Shown in pieces: positions 4,973 through 11,571 of a stretch of 11,571 nucleotides of DNA. The notes under the pieces are model-generated. The model searched no databases. It was not told where the DNA came from and saw nothing but the letters and a program-made list of their open reading frames with translations. How positions within the stretch are numbered: the stretch's first letter is position 1; each line of letters starts with the position of its first letter. A program made the translations under genes and the position numbers. Location: the NCBI GenBank assembly GCA_029004655.1, contig JAQVYP010000040.1:1-11571 (forward strand), in the 5' to 3' direction. The stretch comes from Oscillospiraceae bacterium. Lineage in GTDB: Bacteria > Bacillota > Clostridia > Oscillospirales > Acutalibacteraceae.

Positions 4973-7222
4973 CTATTTCACACAGCCCAGCACTTTATAA
5001 TTAATATTTATTCCGCTGATTGCAATCGAACCTTTGCTTTCGATTTTCAAGCCAAAACACAGCACCATTGGCTGGCATGGCAAAATTGACACAGTTTTTA
5101 AACACTCCGGCGAATAGTCGCTCGCCGTTTCGGTTATTTGCACTTCACTTGCCATATTAATTGTTCCGCGCTCGGTCAGGAATGAAATATACAGCGTACT
5201 TTCGTTGCTTGTGCCAACCCCTATGTAAACGTTTTTGATGTTTTTACGCCTCTCGAAGCTTTTAAAATCAAATAACTTTGTCTGCAGCATGGACGAAATA
5301 TCATCAACGAAAACCACAGGTTCACACCCGGTAATGATGGTTTTTTCGGTATCGAAATAAACACTTTTGAATCCCGTTATGTTATAATCCTTGCCGCCTT
5401 GAAGCTTGAAATAATTGCTCAAAATATACATGTGATTGTTGAAGGCTTCGATGTGCTCTTCCACATAATCTCCGAAAACCACCAAATCAGTTGTAGAAGA
5501 AATGCCGCCTATGATGTCAATTCCCAGATTTTGTTCCCACTCATACCACGTTATGCCCTTTTGCAGCGAAACGTCATCGGAATTGGTTGTGATGTTGTCA
5601 AAAGCCTTTGCAGCGTAATCCAACACAAAGATTTTTGTCCCGACAAACAACAGATAATGATGATCATAGTCCAGTGCAAACGCAGCTGTAAAATCCAGAC
5701 TTTTAAATTTTCTCTCTATCATTTCGGAAACCGTATAGATGTTTTTTTCGGAATATGAATATGTCGAAGCTAGTGTATAAACCTTTTTGTCACTGTTTGT
5801 CCACAAAAGTTTGTTGGAGCAAAGTTGCAAAGTATTCGGCAAATCGCACCCGATTTCGCTGTGAATTTGATAAAGCGGGAATGTCGCGGAAACCGTCTTG
5901 ACATTAGTGATTTTGCCGCTGATAACGTCTTCCACCGCATAGCCGTTGCCCTCAACATAGGTTGTGTAATATGTTTCGTGAGGCTTAAAAACAACAAGCA
6001 TTTCGCTTTGCTTTGCAAACGCCGTTACTTTTTGAGCCGAATCGCCGATATAGGCATAATTATTTTGCGGAAAGAAAAGTGGATTGTTTAAATCGCTCCA
6101 CCAAATCAGATTAGGTTCGTCATCGTTACCGCAAATAAATAATCTGGTTCCGCCGCCTATACCGCCCGAGCTGCCGCCAAACCAAATGCTTTTCGTCATT
6201 TTAGCGATTCTTTCCGAGCGAGTCGCCTCGGTGTGGTATGCTATGATTTCAAGATTATTCGGCTTGCCTAAAACCTTTTCAAGCGGTGTTGCTGCGCCGC
6301 TTGCGTTATAAAAAGTCAATGTTCCGTTAGTTCTGCTGACCACGCAATTAAGACCGCCCACCGTGTCGCTTGTGTCGGCATCTTTGGCGATTGTCCAGCT
6401 GTCAATTTCACCGTTGGCTTTGCTGTATTTTATGGTAATTATTTCATTTGTCAAAGCTGTGGGCAGCGAATAAGTGCTGGAAACACCGTCAGTTTTAAAA
6501 TAAGATTTAAATTTTCCTGTCAGCATATTTTGACTTTCAAACTGAAACGCGTCAGGATATTCGGTCTTGGATGTTCCGGTAAGGGTGGCAAAATTGTTGC
6601 CCTTGCCGTTGATCAACAGGGTAGGCACATAAATTTCATTATTCAGATTTGTCAGTGTAAATTCATCGGTCGCACAGAACACGAAGGTGTCTATATAATC
6701 CCCAATTCCTCCCGTACTGCTGTATTTATATCTTGGAACAATTATGTAGATTTTAAATTCCTCGCTAGTGCTGGCTTTGCCTGAAAACACAAGCGGCTCT
6801 CCACCAATACCGCTGATATATACATTCCCGTATATGTCAACCTCCGGCTGTTCCGGGTCGTCCGAAAAATAAACTTTTGGGAAATTAAGCGTCCCGCCAG
6901 TTGATGAAACCGCCGAAACGCTGATAAGTCCGCTGGTGTACAGCACCGACAAAGCGTATTTTGTGCCGTCCTTCAGCGTTATTTGTCCTGCCGATTTTTT
7001 GTTGTATTCTCGGGCCGTGTTATAAACAGTATTCTGCAAAAAACTGCTCAGATAAAACCCCGGGCGGGTAACGAGCGCACCATCGTTCCACCACATGTTC
7101 CGGCAGTCGGTCAGCTGATTGTCGCCAACCTTGTGGAGTGCGCTGTTGGTGTTCATGCCGCCCGACAGTTCAGGAACGGAAAGGCTGAGCAATTTTTGCC
7201 TGTTCGTTTTAAGAAAATTCAT
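4973..7222 (-). CDS. Phage tail nozzle / DNA-stabilisation-like structural protein
   Basis: 749 residues. The N-terminus (about 15-57) has the pattern PELSGGMN...DNQLTDCRNMWWNDGALVTRPGF, seen in large phage neck or tail proteins with a beta-propeller-like body. Mid-protein IWWSDLNNPLFFPQNN (about 375-390) followed by QSEMLVVFKPHETYYTTY fits the same class. The body is beta-rich with few charged helices and has no membrane segment. It starts one base inside the connector's stop codon (TAATG), so translation is coupled. By position after portal and connector I infer a role like the P22 gp10-type nozzle that closes the portal channel; a generic tail protein is the alternative. Family identity comes from motif recognition only. 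Confidence 0.6.
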   Translation of the reverse strand: MNFLKTNRQKLLSLSVPELSGGMNTNSALHKVGDNQLTDCRNMWWNDGALVTRPGFYLSSFLQNTVYNTAREYNKKSAGQITLKDGTKYALSVLYTSGLISVSAVSSTGGTLNFPKVYFSDDPEQPEVDIYGNVYISGIGGEPLVFSGKASTSEEFKIYIIVPRYKYSSTGGIGDYIDTFVFCATDEFTLTNLNNEIYVPTLLINGKGNNFATLTGTSKTEYPDAFQFESQNMLTGKFKSYFKTDGVSSTYSLPTALTNEIITIKYSKANGEIDSWTIAKDADTSDTVGGLNCVVSRTNGTLTFYNASGAATPLEKVLGKPNNLEIIAYHTEATRSERIAKMTKSIWFGGSSGGIGGGTRLFICGNDDEPNLIWWSDLNNPLFFPQNNYAYIGDSAQKVTAFAKQSEMLVVFKPHETYYTTYVEGNGYAVEDVISGKITNVKTVSATFPLYQIHSEIGCDLPNTLQLCSNKLLWTNSDKKVYTLASTYSYSEKNIYTVSEMIERKFKSLDFTAAFALDYDHHYLLFVGTKIFVLDYAAKAFDNITTNSDDVSLQKGITWYEWEQNLGIDIIGGISSTTDLVVFGDYVEEHIEAFNNHMYILSNYFKLQGGKDYNITGFKSVYFDTEKTIITGCEPVVFVDDISSMLQTKLFDFKSFERRKNIKNVYIGVGTSNESTLYISFLTERGTINMASEVQITETASDYSPECLKTVSILPCQPMVLCFGLKIESKGSIAISGININYKVLGCVK

Positions 7223-7590
7223 TAATCACACACCCTCGGCATTGTTTCAATTATGTGGGATACTTTAGCCTTCACGCTAATGCGCTTTCTGTTATAAAGC
7301 TCTGCGAAAATCTGCTGGTTGTCACCGTCGCCCTCTGACGCTGCCAAAAACATCGCAACGCCATAAGGCATCACATCATAAAGTGCACGCGAGTCCAGCT
7401 CAATTTCGTCGTTGATGTTCAAAAGTTGATTCGAACCGTCACCGCCGCCTATATACAGCAGGTCACTGTATATTTGGTTTATCGCCATCAACCCTCGCGT
7501 CAGCAGCTCGTCCTTAACGCCGATTTCACCGTTTGCGCCCGAATAACCAAGCATAACCATCACCTTGCTGAGCATGTTTAATCCTGTCAT
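7222..7590 (-). CDS. Probable head-tail connector (adaptor)
   Basis: 122 residues, mostly helical, beginning MTGLNMLSKVMVMLGYSGANGE, with a central acidic/hydrophobic stretch IELDSRALYDVMPYGVAMFLAA and a basic C-terminus. This size, composition and position just after the portal match the small adaptor proteins (gp4/gp6 type) that form the first ring under the portal. The portal stop and this start overlap as ATGA, and its own stop overlaps the next start, giving a tightly coupled portal-connector-nozzle unit. There is no catalytic motif; the role is inferred from context and general shape. Confidence 0.6.
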   Translation of the reverse strand: MTGLNMLSKVMVMLGYSGANGEIGVKDELLTRGLMAINQIYSDLLYIGGGDGSNQLLNINDEIELDSRALYDVMPYGVAMFLAASEGDGDNQQIFAELYNRKRISVKAKVSHIIETMPRVCD

Positions 7591-9476
7591 TGCATTAACT
7601 CTCCTCCCGTGTTATTAATATTTCTGGGCATCGTCTGTTGATTTTTATCACTAAGCTGCCTTAACACATCTTTAAGTTTTTGATTGTTCATAATTGCTTG
7701 GTTTTCTTGATTTGTTAGATCTAAAAAATCAAATTCATTTTCATAATCAATTTCACTAGATTGGGCTGTTTGATTAGTTTGTACCGCTGAAACCGCTTTG
7801 TTAGCAGATTTAAGCTGATTAATCAATCCCGTAACATCGGGTACAACACCATTTGGCAGACGCTGCAAATATTGAATCGAATCAATAATCTCTCGGTCAA
7901 ACAAATTATCGAGGGTTTTAATCGACTGCGATTCGCTCCAAAGGCTGGATGCACCGACATCAACCTTAACGGAAATGATAAAGTCTTTGTATCGCTCGCC
8001 GTTAAATGGCATATACCAAACCCCTTTTTCGTCCTCGATTTTAAGAGAACGCTTGCCGTATTGCATCACCCAAAATTCCGCCCAAACTCGTGCAACATCC
8101 TCGCAGAATTGATAATATCTGTTTTGCATGGTCTGCAAAGGCAGGGTTGCCGCCTCACGAACCGCAATGATTGCAGAAGTGTTGTCGGGGTCAACGTCGC
8201 CGAGTGCCGCCTCGGTCGCACCGCTTTGCGATAGAGTTTGAGTTATTAATGAAAAAATATTGCTGTCAAAATTCGTGGTCAGATTAGGCGGCTGAATGTA
8301 TTTAATCGACTTTTCCAATGCATCCGAACCGTTAACCGTCACAATCTGCCCGGGGTCGTTTGTAATCGGGTCAAAAACTACATCACCATTCACCAGCATT
8401 ATCGGCATGCCCATAGTCATAACCGCCCAAACTGAGGCAGTAACCATTCGGTTTATGGCAATTTGATTAGGAATCAGGTGCGTAACTTCACTTTCACCAT
8501 AAGCACAGTTTTTGCGCTTGTCCCACGAAAATTTTGCAAGCGGATAAAGGCGCACGCCAATGTTCCAAACTTTACGAATAGTGGCACTTCTCGTCACTCT
8601 GCAAGCCTTGACAACAAAATCCGTACCATCAGAGTTCCGCTCTTTCCAGAACTTAGTTAGGACAGTCGCCTTACTTGAATCATTCGGCTCTAACCGACTC
8701 CGCTCGCCCGCCATATATCCCGTGTCATGGTCAGGAATAATCGAATTGATTTCCTCCGCTGCAATGCCATTTTGCTTTGCCTCACGCTTTAATTCCATGA
8801 CGGATTTCCGCTGAGCAATGATGATATAAGGCTGCTTTTGAACATCGTCAACATTCGGGTCACCAAAATACACATTTTCAATATCCAAAACTTCGCATTC
8901 AATGTCGCCCATAATCGGCTTTGTGCGTAAGGTGTCAGCATAAAGTCCGGTTTTTATTTCAGGATTCCAATAAGTGTAAACAATTCCCTCGCCGTCCGTA
9001 TAGGCATTGTGAAGCGCATCAGTGCGAATCATGTTGAACTTCAAGCGCTCCGCCGTAACTCTTTGATAGTCGCACAGCGCAGACATCACAAGATTGATTT
9101 CCGTATCAGACGGCGCAACTTGATTGTAATATTCGGTGATTTTTCGGCCGTCCTTGGCGCATTTGATTTTCTGTGCCTGCTCACGCAATTCAAGTGTGTT
9201 GGGAATGCCCTCCGCAGAGAAATTGACCGTCACAGGAGCCGCGCCGATTGTGGCAATTTTATAATCTCCGATTCTCTTGATGACGTTGTACCGCACAAGC
9301 GGCCTGTCGTTTCCACACTTAGCGCCGTGCCACTGGTCGCCCGAGTAAAACCGCTCGTTGACCTTGTTTTGCTCAAACAAACCTCTGTCGCCAATGCTGT
9401 TTTTAAAATTGATACCCTGCCCGTATTCATCAAAAATCTTTATCGGCTCCAAATTGATCTTCTCCAATATGTTCAT
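7587..9476 (-). CDS. Phage portal protein
   Basis: 629 residues. The N-terminal region has VNERFYSGDQWHG (about 40-52) and RPLVRYNVIKRIGDYKIA, typical of portals. The middle has the wing/stem-like helices with PNQIAINRMVTASVWAVMTMG and a later ALGDVDPDNTSAIIAVREAATLPLQTMQNRYYQF. The C-terminal tail (about 550-629) is Gln/Asn-rich and probably flexible. Twelve copies would form the DNA channel at one head vertex and bind terminase and connector. The start is uncertain: the ATG at 9476 directly abuts AGAAAGG, whereas TTG at 9467 has the correct 9-base spacing, which would remove three residues. Length is in the upper part of the usual range. Confidence 0.85.
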   Translation of the reverse strand: MNILEKINLEPIKIFDEYGQGINFKNSIGDRGLFEQNKVNERFYSGDQWHGAKCGNDRPLVRYNVIKRIGDYKIATIGAAPVTVNFSAEGIPNTLELREQAQKIKCAKDGRKITEYYNQVAPSDTEINLVMSALCDYQRVTAERLKFNMIRTDALHNAYTDGEGIVYTYWNPEIKTGLYADTLRTKPIMGDIECEVLDIENVYFGDPNVDDVQKQPYIIIAQRKSVMELKREAKQNGIAAEEINSIIPDHDTGYMAGERSRLEPNDSSKATVLTKFWKERNSDGTDFVVKACRVTRSATIRKVWNIGVRLYPLAKFSWDKRKNCAYGESEVTHLIPNQIAINRMVTASVWAVMTMGMPIMLVNGDVVFDPITNDPGQIVTVNGSDALEKSIKYIQPPNLTTNFDSNIFSLITQTLSQSGATEAALGDVDPDNTSAIIAVREAATLPLQTMQNRYYQFCEDVARVWAEFWVMQYGKRSLKIEDEKGVWYMPFNGERYKDFIISVKVDVGASSLWSESQSIKTLDNLFDREIIDSIQYLQRLPNGVVPDVTGLINQLKSANKAVSAVQTNQTAQSSEIDYENEFDFLDLTNQENQAIMNNQKLKDVLRQLSDKNQQTMPRNINNTGGELMQ

Positions 9477-9518
9477 CCTTTCTGTTGATTTATTAGAAAC
9501 ATTGCCCTAATCTATAAA

Positions 9519-9543
9519 AGGAACGAGTCCCCGTCGCTCCCCG
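9519..9543. repeat. Degenerate dispersed repeat, partial copy
   Basis: AGGAACGAGTCCCCGTCGCTCC partly matches the repeats at 2816-2846 and 4837-4866 in the same orientation. It lies in the 197-base leader between the capsid terminator and the portal start. The match is weak. Confidence 0.25.
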
Positions 9544-9635
9544 TTAAATTGCACAAAAATAGGAAACCCGCTTAAATAAGCAAGGCTTTCGCTGCCTAAT
9601 CCCATAAGGACGGTCAAGTACGTTCCAAAAACTTT

Positions 9636-9663
9636 GAAAGGGGCAGCTCTTGCCGCCCCTTTC
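9636..9663 (-). terminator. Terminator after the major capsid gene
   Basis: Arms GAAAGGGGCAGC (9636-9647) and GCCGCCCCTTTC (9652-9663) form a 12-pair stem with a 4-base loop. In minus-strand RNA the one irregular pair is G-U and the stem is complete; on the plus strand it is an A-C mismatch. AAAGTTTTTGG follows on the minus strand. It starts 10 bases past the capsid stop codon and would limit read-through into portal. Confidence 0.78.
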
Positions 9664-9673
9664 TATAATAACC

Positions 9674-10870
9674 TTATGCTACTGTAACTGTTGCAATGCT
9701 GGAATTGATAGCAGTTGCACTGCCGGCGGTAACCTTTGCAAAGTAAAAGTGTGTTCCCGCGCTCAGTGAGCTGCTAGTTGTCAAAGTTTTAGTTGTTGCG
9801 CCAACTACCATAACAGGATTTGTGCCGTTTTCATCGTCACATGAATACCATTGATAGACAAGAGTTGAGCTGTCCGAAGCGGTTGCAGTAACAGTTACAG
9901 TGCCGGTTGCACCCGAAGCCACGCTGATATCACTCGGCTGTGCGCTGATGGTAACGGATGGTGCAATCCAAGCCCAAATTGAATTTTTCTTGGATTTCTT
10001 AACAAAAACGTCAAAATAAATTCTGTAATCGAACTTGTAAGCATCCTTTGTAAGATTCTGTTCTGGAGTGAAAGTGCGCATTTTTTCCGTTTTCTTAACA
10101 AGCGAAGCTGCCTTCTTTGGCATGACAAGCATATAAATTGCTTTTGCGCTCGAAAGCGGAGAAAATCCACCGTCCTCCTCACCACTTGAAGAACCATTTA
10201 AAAAGTCATAGGCGGTATACATTCTGTCAGCGGTTACAGGCAGCAACGCAACACCGTCAATAGAGTTAACAGTCAGGTTAATCTCACCCTGCTTGAAATC
10301 ACTCGAAACGATTGATCGGGAAAGGTCAGCAGAAGTTTGAAACAGCTTATATATTGCTGGGTGCATAAGGCAAACAAGCTCCTCGCTGTATCCCACAACG
10401 TCGCGCACGTTTGCAACCATGTCAATAAATGCGGTGTATGGTGCATTTAAAGAACCGCTCTGCAATAAATGCCCTTGAGTGCTTGCCACGCCTGCAAGCT
10501 TGGAGATTGTGTAAGCGTCGGATTCCGGGATAACCTTTGTGCGAACAAATTCGCTGAGAATCTGTCCTGCAAGATTGGAAGCTCCTGTTTCGTCGAGGTC
10601 CTCACGGTCAATTTCCAATGAACGCCCACGGTCACGAGACATGGTGAATGGCTGTTGAGCAACCGTAATTGCACCGCGAATAAAGCCTGTATCGCGGTCA
10701 TAATCAGCCAAGCCCTGCATGTCAACGTCAGGGATAACAACGGTTTTCGCCCCCACAAATTTGGCACGCAAAATATTGTCGGTAAAGAATCCGGTAACGC
10801 TGTCCTGAACATACATTTTGTCCAGTTCCTCAGTAAATTTTTGTGCGTAAGCTGTAGTGTTAATAGACAT
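9674..10870 (-). CDS. Major capsid protein with C-terminal Ig-like domain
   Basis: 398 residues. The first ~300 look like an HK97-fold capsid subunit: an N-terminal helix (MSINTTAYAQKFTEELDKMY), then GAKTVVIPDVDMQGLADYDR and the pattern FTMSRDRGRSLEIDRED typical of clostridial phage coats. A Gly/Ser/Glu-rich stretch at 226-240 may be a surface loop. Residues about 304-398 form a separate beta domain, VTISAQPSDISVASG...YQWYS...FYFAKVTAG, with the Trp341 and periodic Thr/Val pattern of bacterial Ig-like modules; it is probably displayed on the shell. The start ATG has GAGG 10 bases upstream. The gene stands between two terminators, so it may be a separate, highly expressed unit. It is unusual in lying upstream of portal. 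Confidence 0.85.
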   Translation of the reverse strand: MSINTTAYAQKFTEELDKMYVQDSVTGFFTDNILRAKFVGAKTVVIPDVDMQGLADYDRDTGFIRGAITVAQQPFTMSRDRGRSLEIDREDLDETGASNLAGQILSEFVRTKVIPESDAYTISKLAGVASTQGHLLQSGSLNAPYTAFIDMVANVRDVVGYSEELVCLMHPAIYKLFQTSADLSRSIVSSDFKQGEINLTVNSIDGVALLPVTADRMYTAYDFLNGSSSGEEDGGFSPLSSAKAIYMLVMPKKAASLVKKTEKMRTFTPEQNLTKDAYKFDYRIYFDVFVKKSKKNSIWAWIAPSVTISAQPSDISVASGATGTVTVTATASDSSTLVYQWYSCDDENGTNPVMVVGATTKTLTTSSSLSAGTHFYFAKVTAGSATAINSSIATVTVA

Positions 10871-10896
10871 AATTAATAATCCTCATTTCTAATTTT

Positions 10897-10909
10897 CCCC
10901 TGTTTGGGG
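10897..10909 (-). promoter_or_regulatory. Leader hairpin before the capsid gene
   Basis: CCCC-TGTTT-GGGG, 27 bases upstream of the capsid start. In the minus-strand transcript it would sit just 5' of the ribosome site (GAGG) and could protect the mRNA. On the plus strand it is followed by a T-rich stretch, so it could equally be a weak plus-strand terminator, though no plus-strand gene precedes it. Confidence 0.35.
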
Positions 10910-11135
10910 TAAGTTTTTATTTTTTTTGCTTTGATAATTTAATATGGTTTTGCTGATTTAATGAAACTAATTTAATACTTTAATCGCTTTGAGCAATGAT
11001 TTCTCGACAACACCCCCGAGTTAAATAGTAATTATATTAATCTAATTGATTAACCGAGCTTAAAAACTCCATCTTCCCACCCTCCGGACACTATGCCGGC
11101 AAACCTAAATTCGGTATAATCAAGACATTCAAAAA

Positions 11136-11159
11136 GGCACTCGAATTTAATCGAATGCC
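11136..11159 (-). terminator. Terminator between scaffold-like and capsid genes
   Basis: Arms GGCACTCGA (11136-11144) and TCGAATGCC (11151-11159) around ATTTAA. In minus-strand RNA all nine pairs form, one of them G-U, followed by TTTTTGAATG. On the plus strand one pair is C-A, but TTTTTATAT follows, so weak bidirectional action is possible. It lies 111 bases beyond the scaffold-like stop codon. Confidence 0.72.
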
Positions 11160-11270
11160 TTTTTATATAATTTCTATATTATTATTTTACACGCCCAAAT
11201 TTCCCCTAAGTCCCAAACGGACATTTTCCTGCCCAAACCGTAGGGAAGGGGCTTGCTCCTGCCGCAAGAT

Positions 11271-11571
11271 TTACCCCCAAATGCCTCGAATCATTGCTTC
11301 AATTTCTGCGGATGTGTGGTTAGCATCAAGACTTTTTTGCGTACCAACCGACGCCCGCGCCGCCGCTTCCTGAGTTGCTTTTGCCTGTTCAATCTTGCGG
11401 TTTTCGGAATGTAAAAACCTTAAATATGAGTCAAGCAGAGATATGTTCTTGTCGATCGCATTACTAATTACCACCTTCGGCACTTTGCTGATTTCGCTAA
11501 TTTCAGGAAATTCCTTTTGCAGCTGAATAAATCCCTCGGTCAGCCGATCGTGCTCGTCTGCAACTTCCCTT
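11271..11571 (-). CDS. Probable phage scaffold protein, C-terminal part
   Basis: The frame is open to the window edge, so the gene is truncated at its 5' end; about 99 C-terminal residues are seen. A GTG at 11483 is internal, not a needed start. The visible part has GFIQLQKEFPEI, SLLDSYLRFLHSENRKIEQ and a short C-terminal helix ending MIRGIWG. This order of a short acidic helix, a central 'SL.DAY' motif, a charged coiled stretch, a Ser/Ala linker and a C-terminal helix resembles scaffolding proteins encoded before clostridial and lactococcal-type capsid genes. The position immediately upstream of the capsid gene agrees. No protease motif is visible in this part. The assignment rests on pattern and position. 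Confidence 0.45.
   Translation of the reverse strand, partial: REVADEHDRLTEGFIQLQKEFPEISEISKVPKVVISNAIDKNISLLDSYLRFLHSENRKIEQAKATQEAAARASVGTQKSLDANHTSAEIEAMIRGIWG

Larger units (their letters stand above)
10871..11270. other. Non-coding gap upstream of the capsid gene
   Basis: Four hundred bases, AT-rich, with no frame that looks coding on either strand. They hold a leader hairpin (10897-10909), a terminator (11136-11159) and, between 11219 and 11265, a GC-richer piece beginning CCGTAGGGAA that resembles the first half of the dispersed repeat. A promoter for the capsid gene is expected here, but I found no good -35/-10 pair. Confidence 0.4.

Noticed and set aside
9009..9488. Plus-strand frame of 159 codons opposite the portal gene.
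   Set aside because: It mirrors the portal coding sequence, has no ribosome site and shows no recognisable domain.

Overview
The window looks like a low-to-moderate GC, strictly anaerobic Firmicute of the class Clostridia. Supporting signs are the superoxide reductase / rubrerythrin / rubredoxin operon, a clostridial-type holin and cell-wall amidase, YDG-type surface-protein repeats, and dense small palindromic intergenic repeats. The exact genus cannot be read from the sequence.

Left part (1-971, plus strand): a complete tRNA-Ala(GGC) with encoded CCA and a terminator, then a fragment of a YDG-repeat surface protein that runs out inside a perfect palindrome (672-710). Next come a 103-bp element with 36-bp imperfect inverted arms (798-900) and a strong plus-strand terminator. 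Oxygen-defence operon (972-2154, minus strand): superoxide reductase (TTG start), rubrerythrin, rubredoxin, transcribed in that order.

Repeat-rich spacer (2155-2962): an AT-rich promoter region, then a MITE-like element B (2446-2773) into which a second MITE-like element A (2576-2737) has jumped, a degenerate short repeat, and the terminator of the phage late region. A second copy of A, differing at one base, lies at 4641-4802, and a solo right end of B at 4535-4553.

Phage region (2963-11571, all minus strand, so read from high to low coordinates): C-terminal part of a probable scaffold protein (runs off the window), terminator, major capsid protein with a C-terminal Ig-like domain, terminator, portal, head-tail connector, a 749-residue tail nozzle / DNA-stabilisation-like protein, then the repeat-filled gap, N-acetylmuramoyl-L-alanine amidase (endolysin) and holin. 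The morphogenesis genes make the head and the neck; endolysin and holin release the progeny. No terminase, integrase, tail tube, tape measure or tail fibre gene is seen here. Connector and nozzle directly followed by lysis genes suggest a short-tailed (podovirus-like) layout, a defective prophage, or genes lying beyond the window.

The most interesting part is the repeat architecture: the holin-endolysin cassette is bracketed by near-identical direct copies of A, one of them nested in B, and the solo palindrome at 672-710 is one terminal hairpin of A standing alone.
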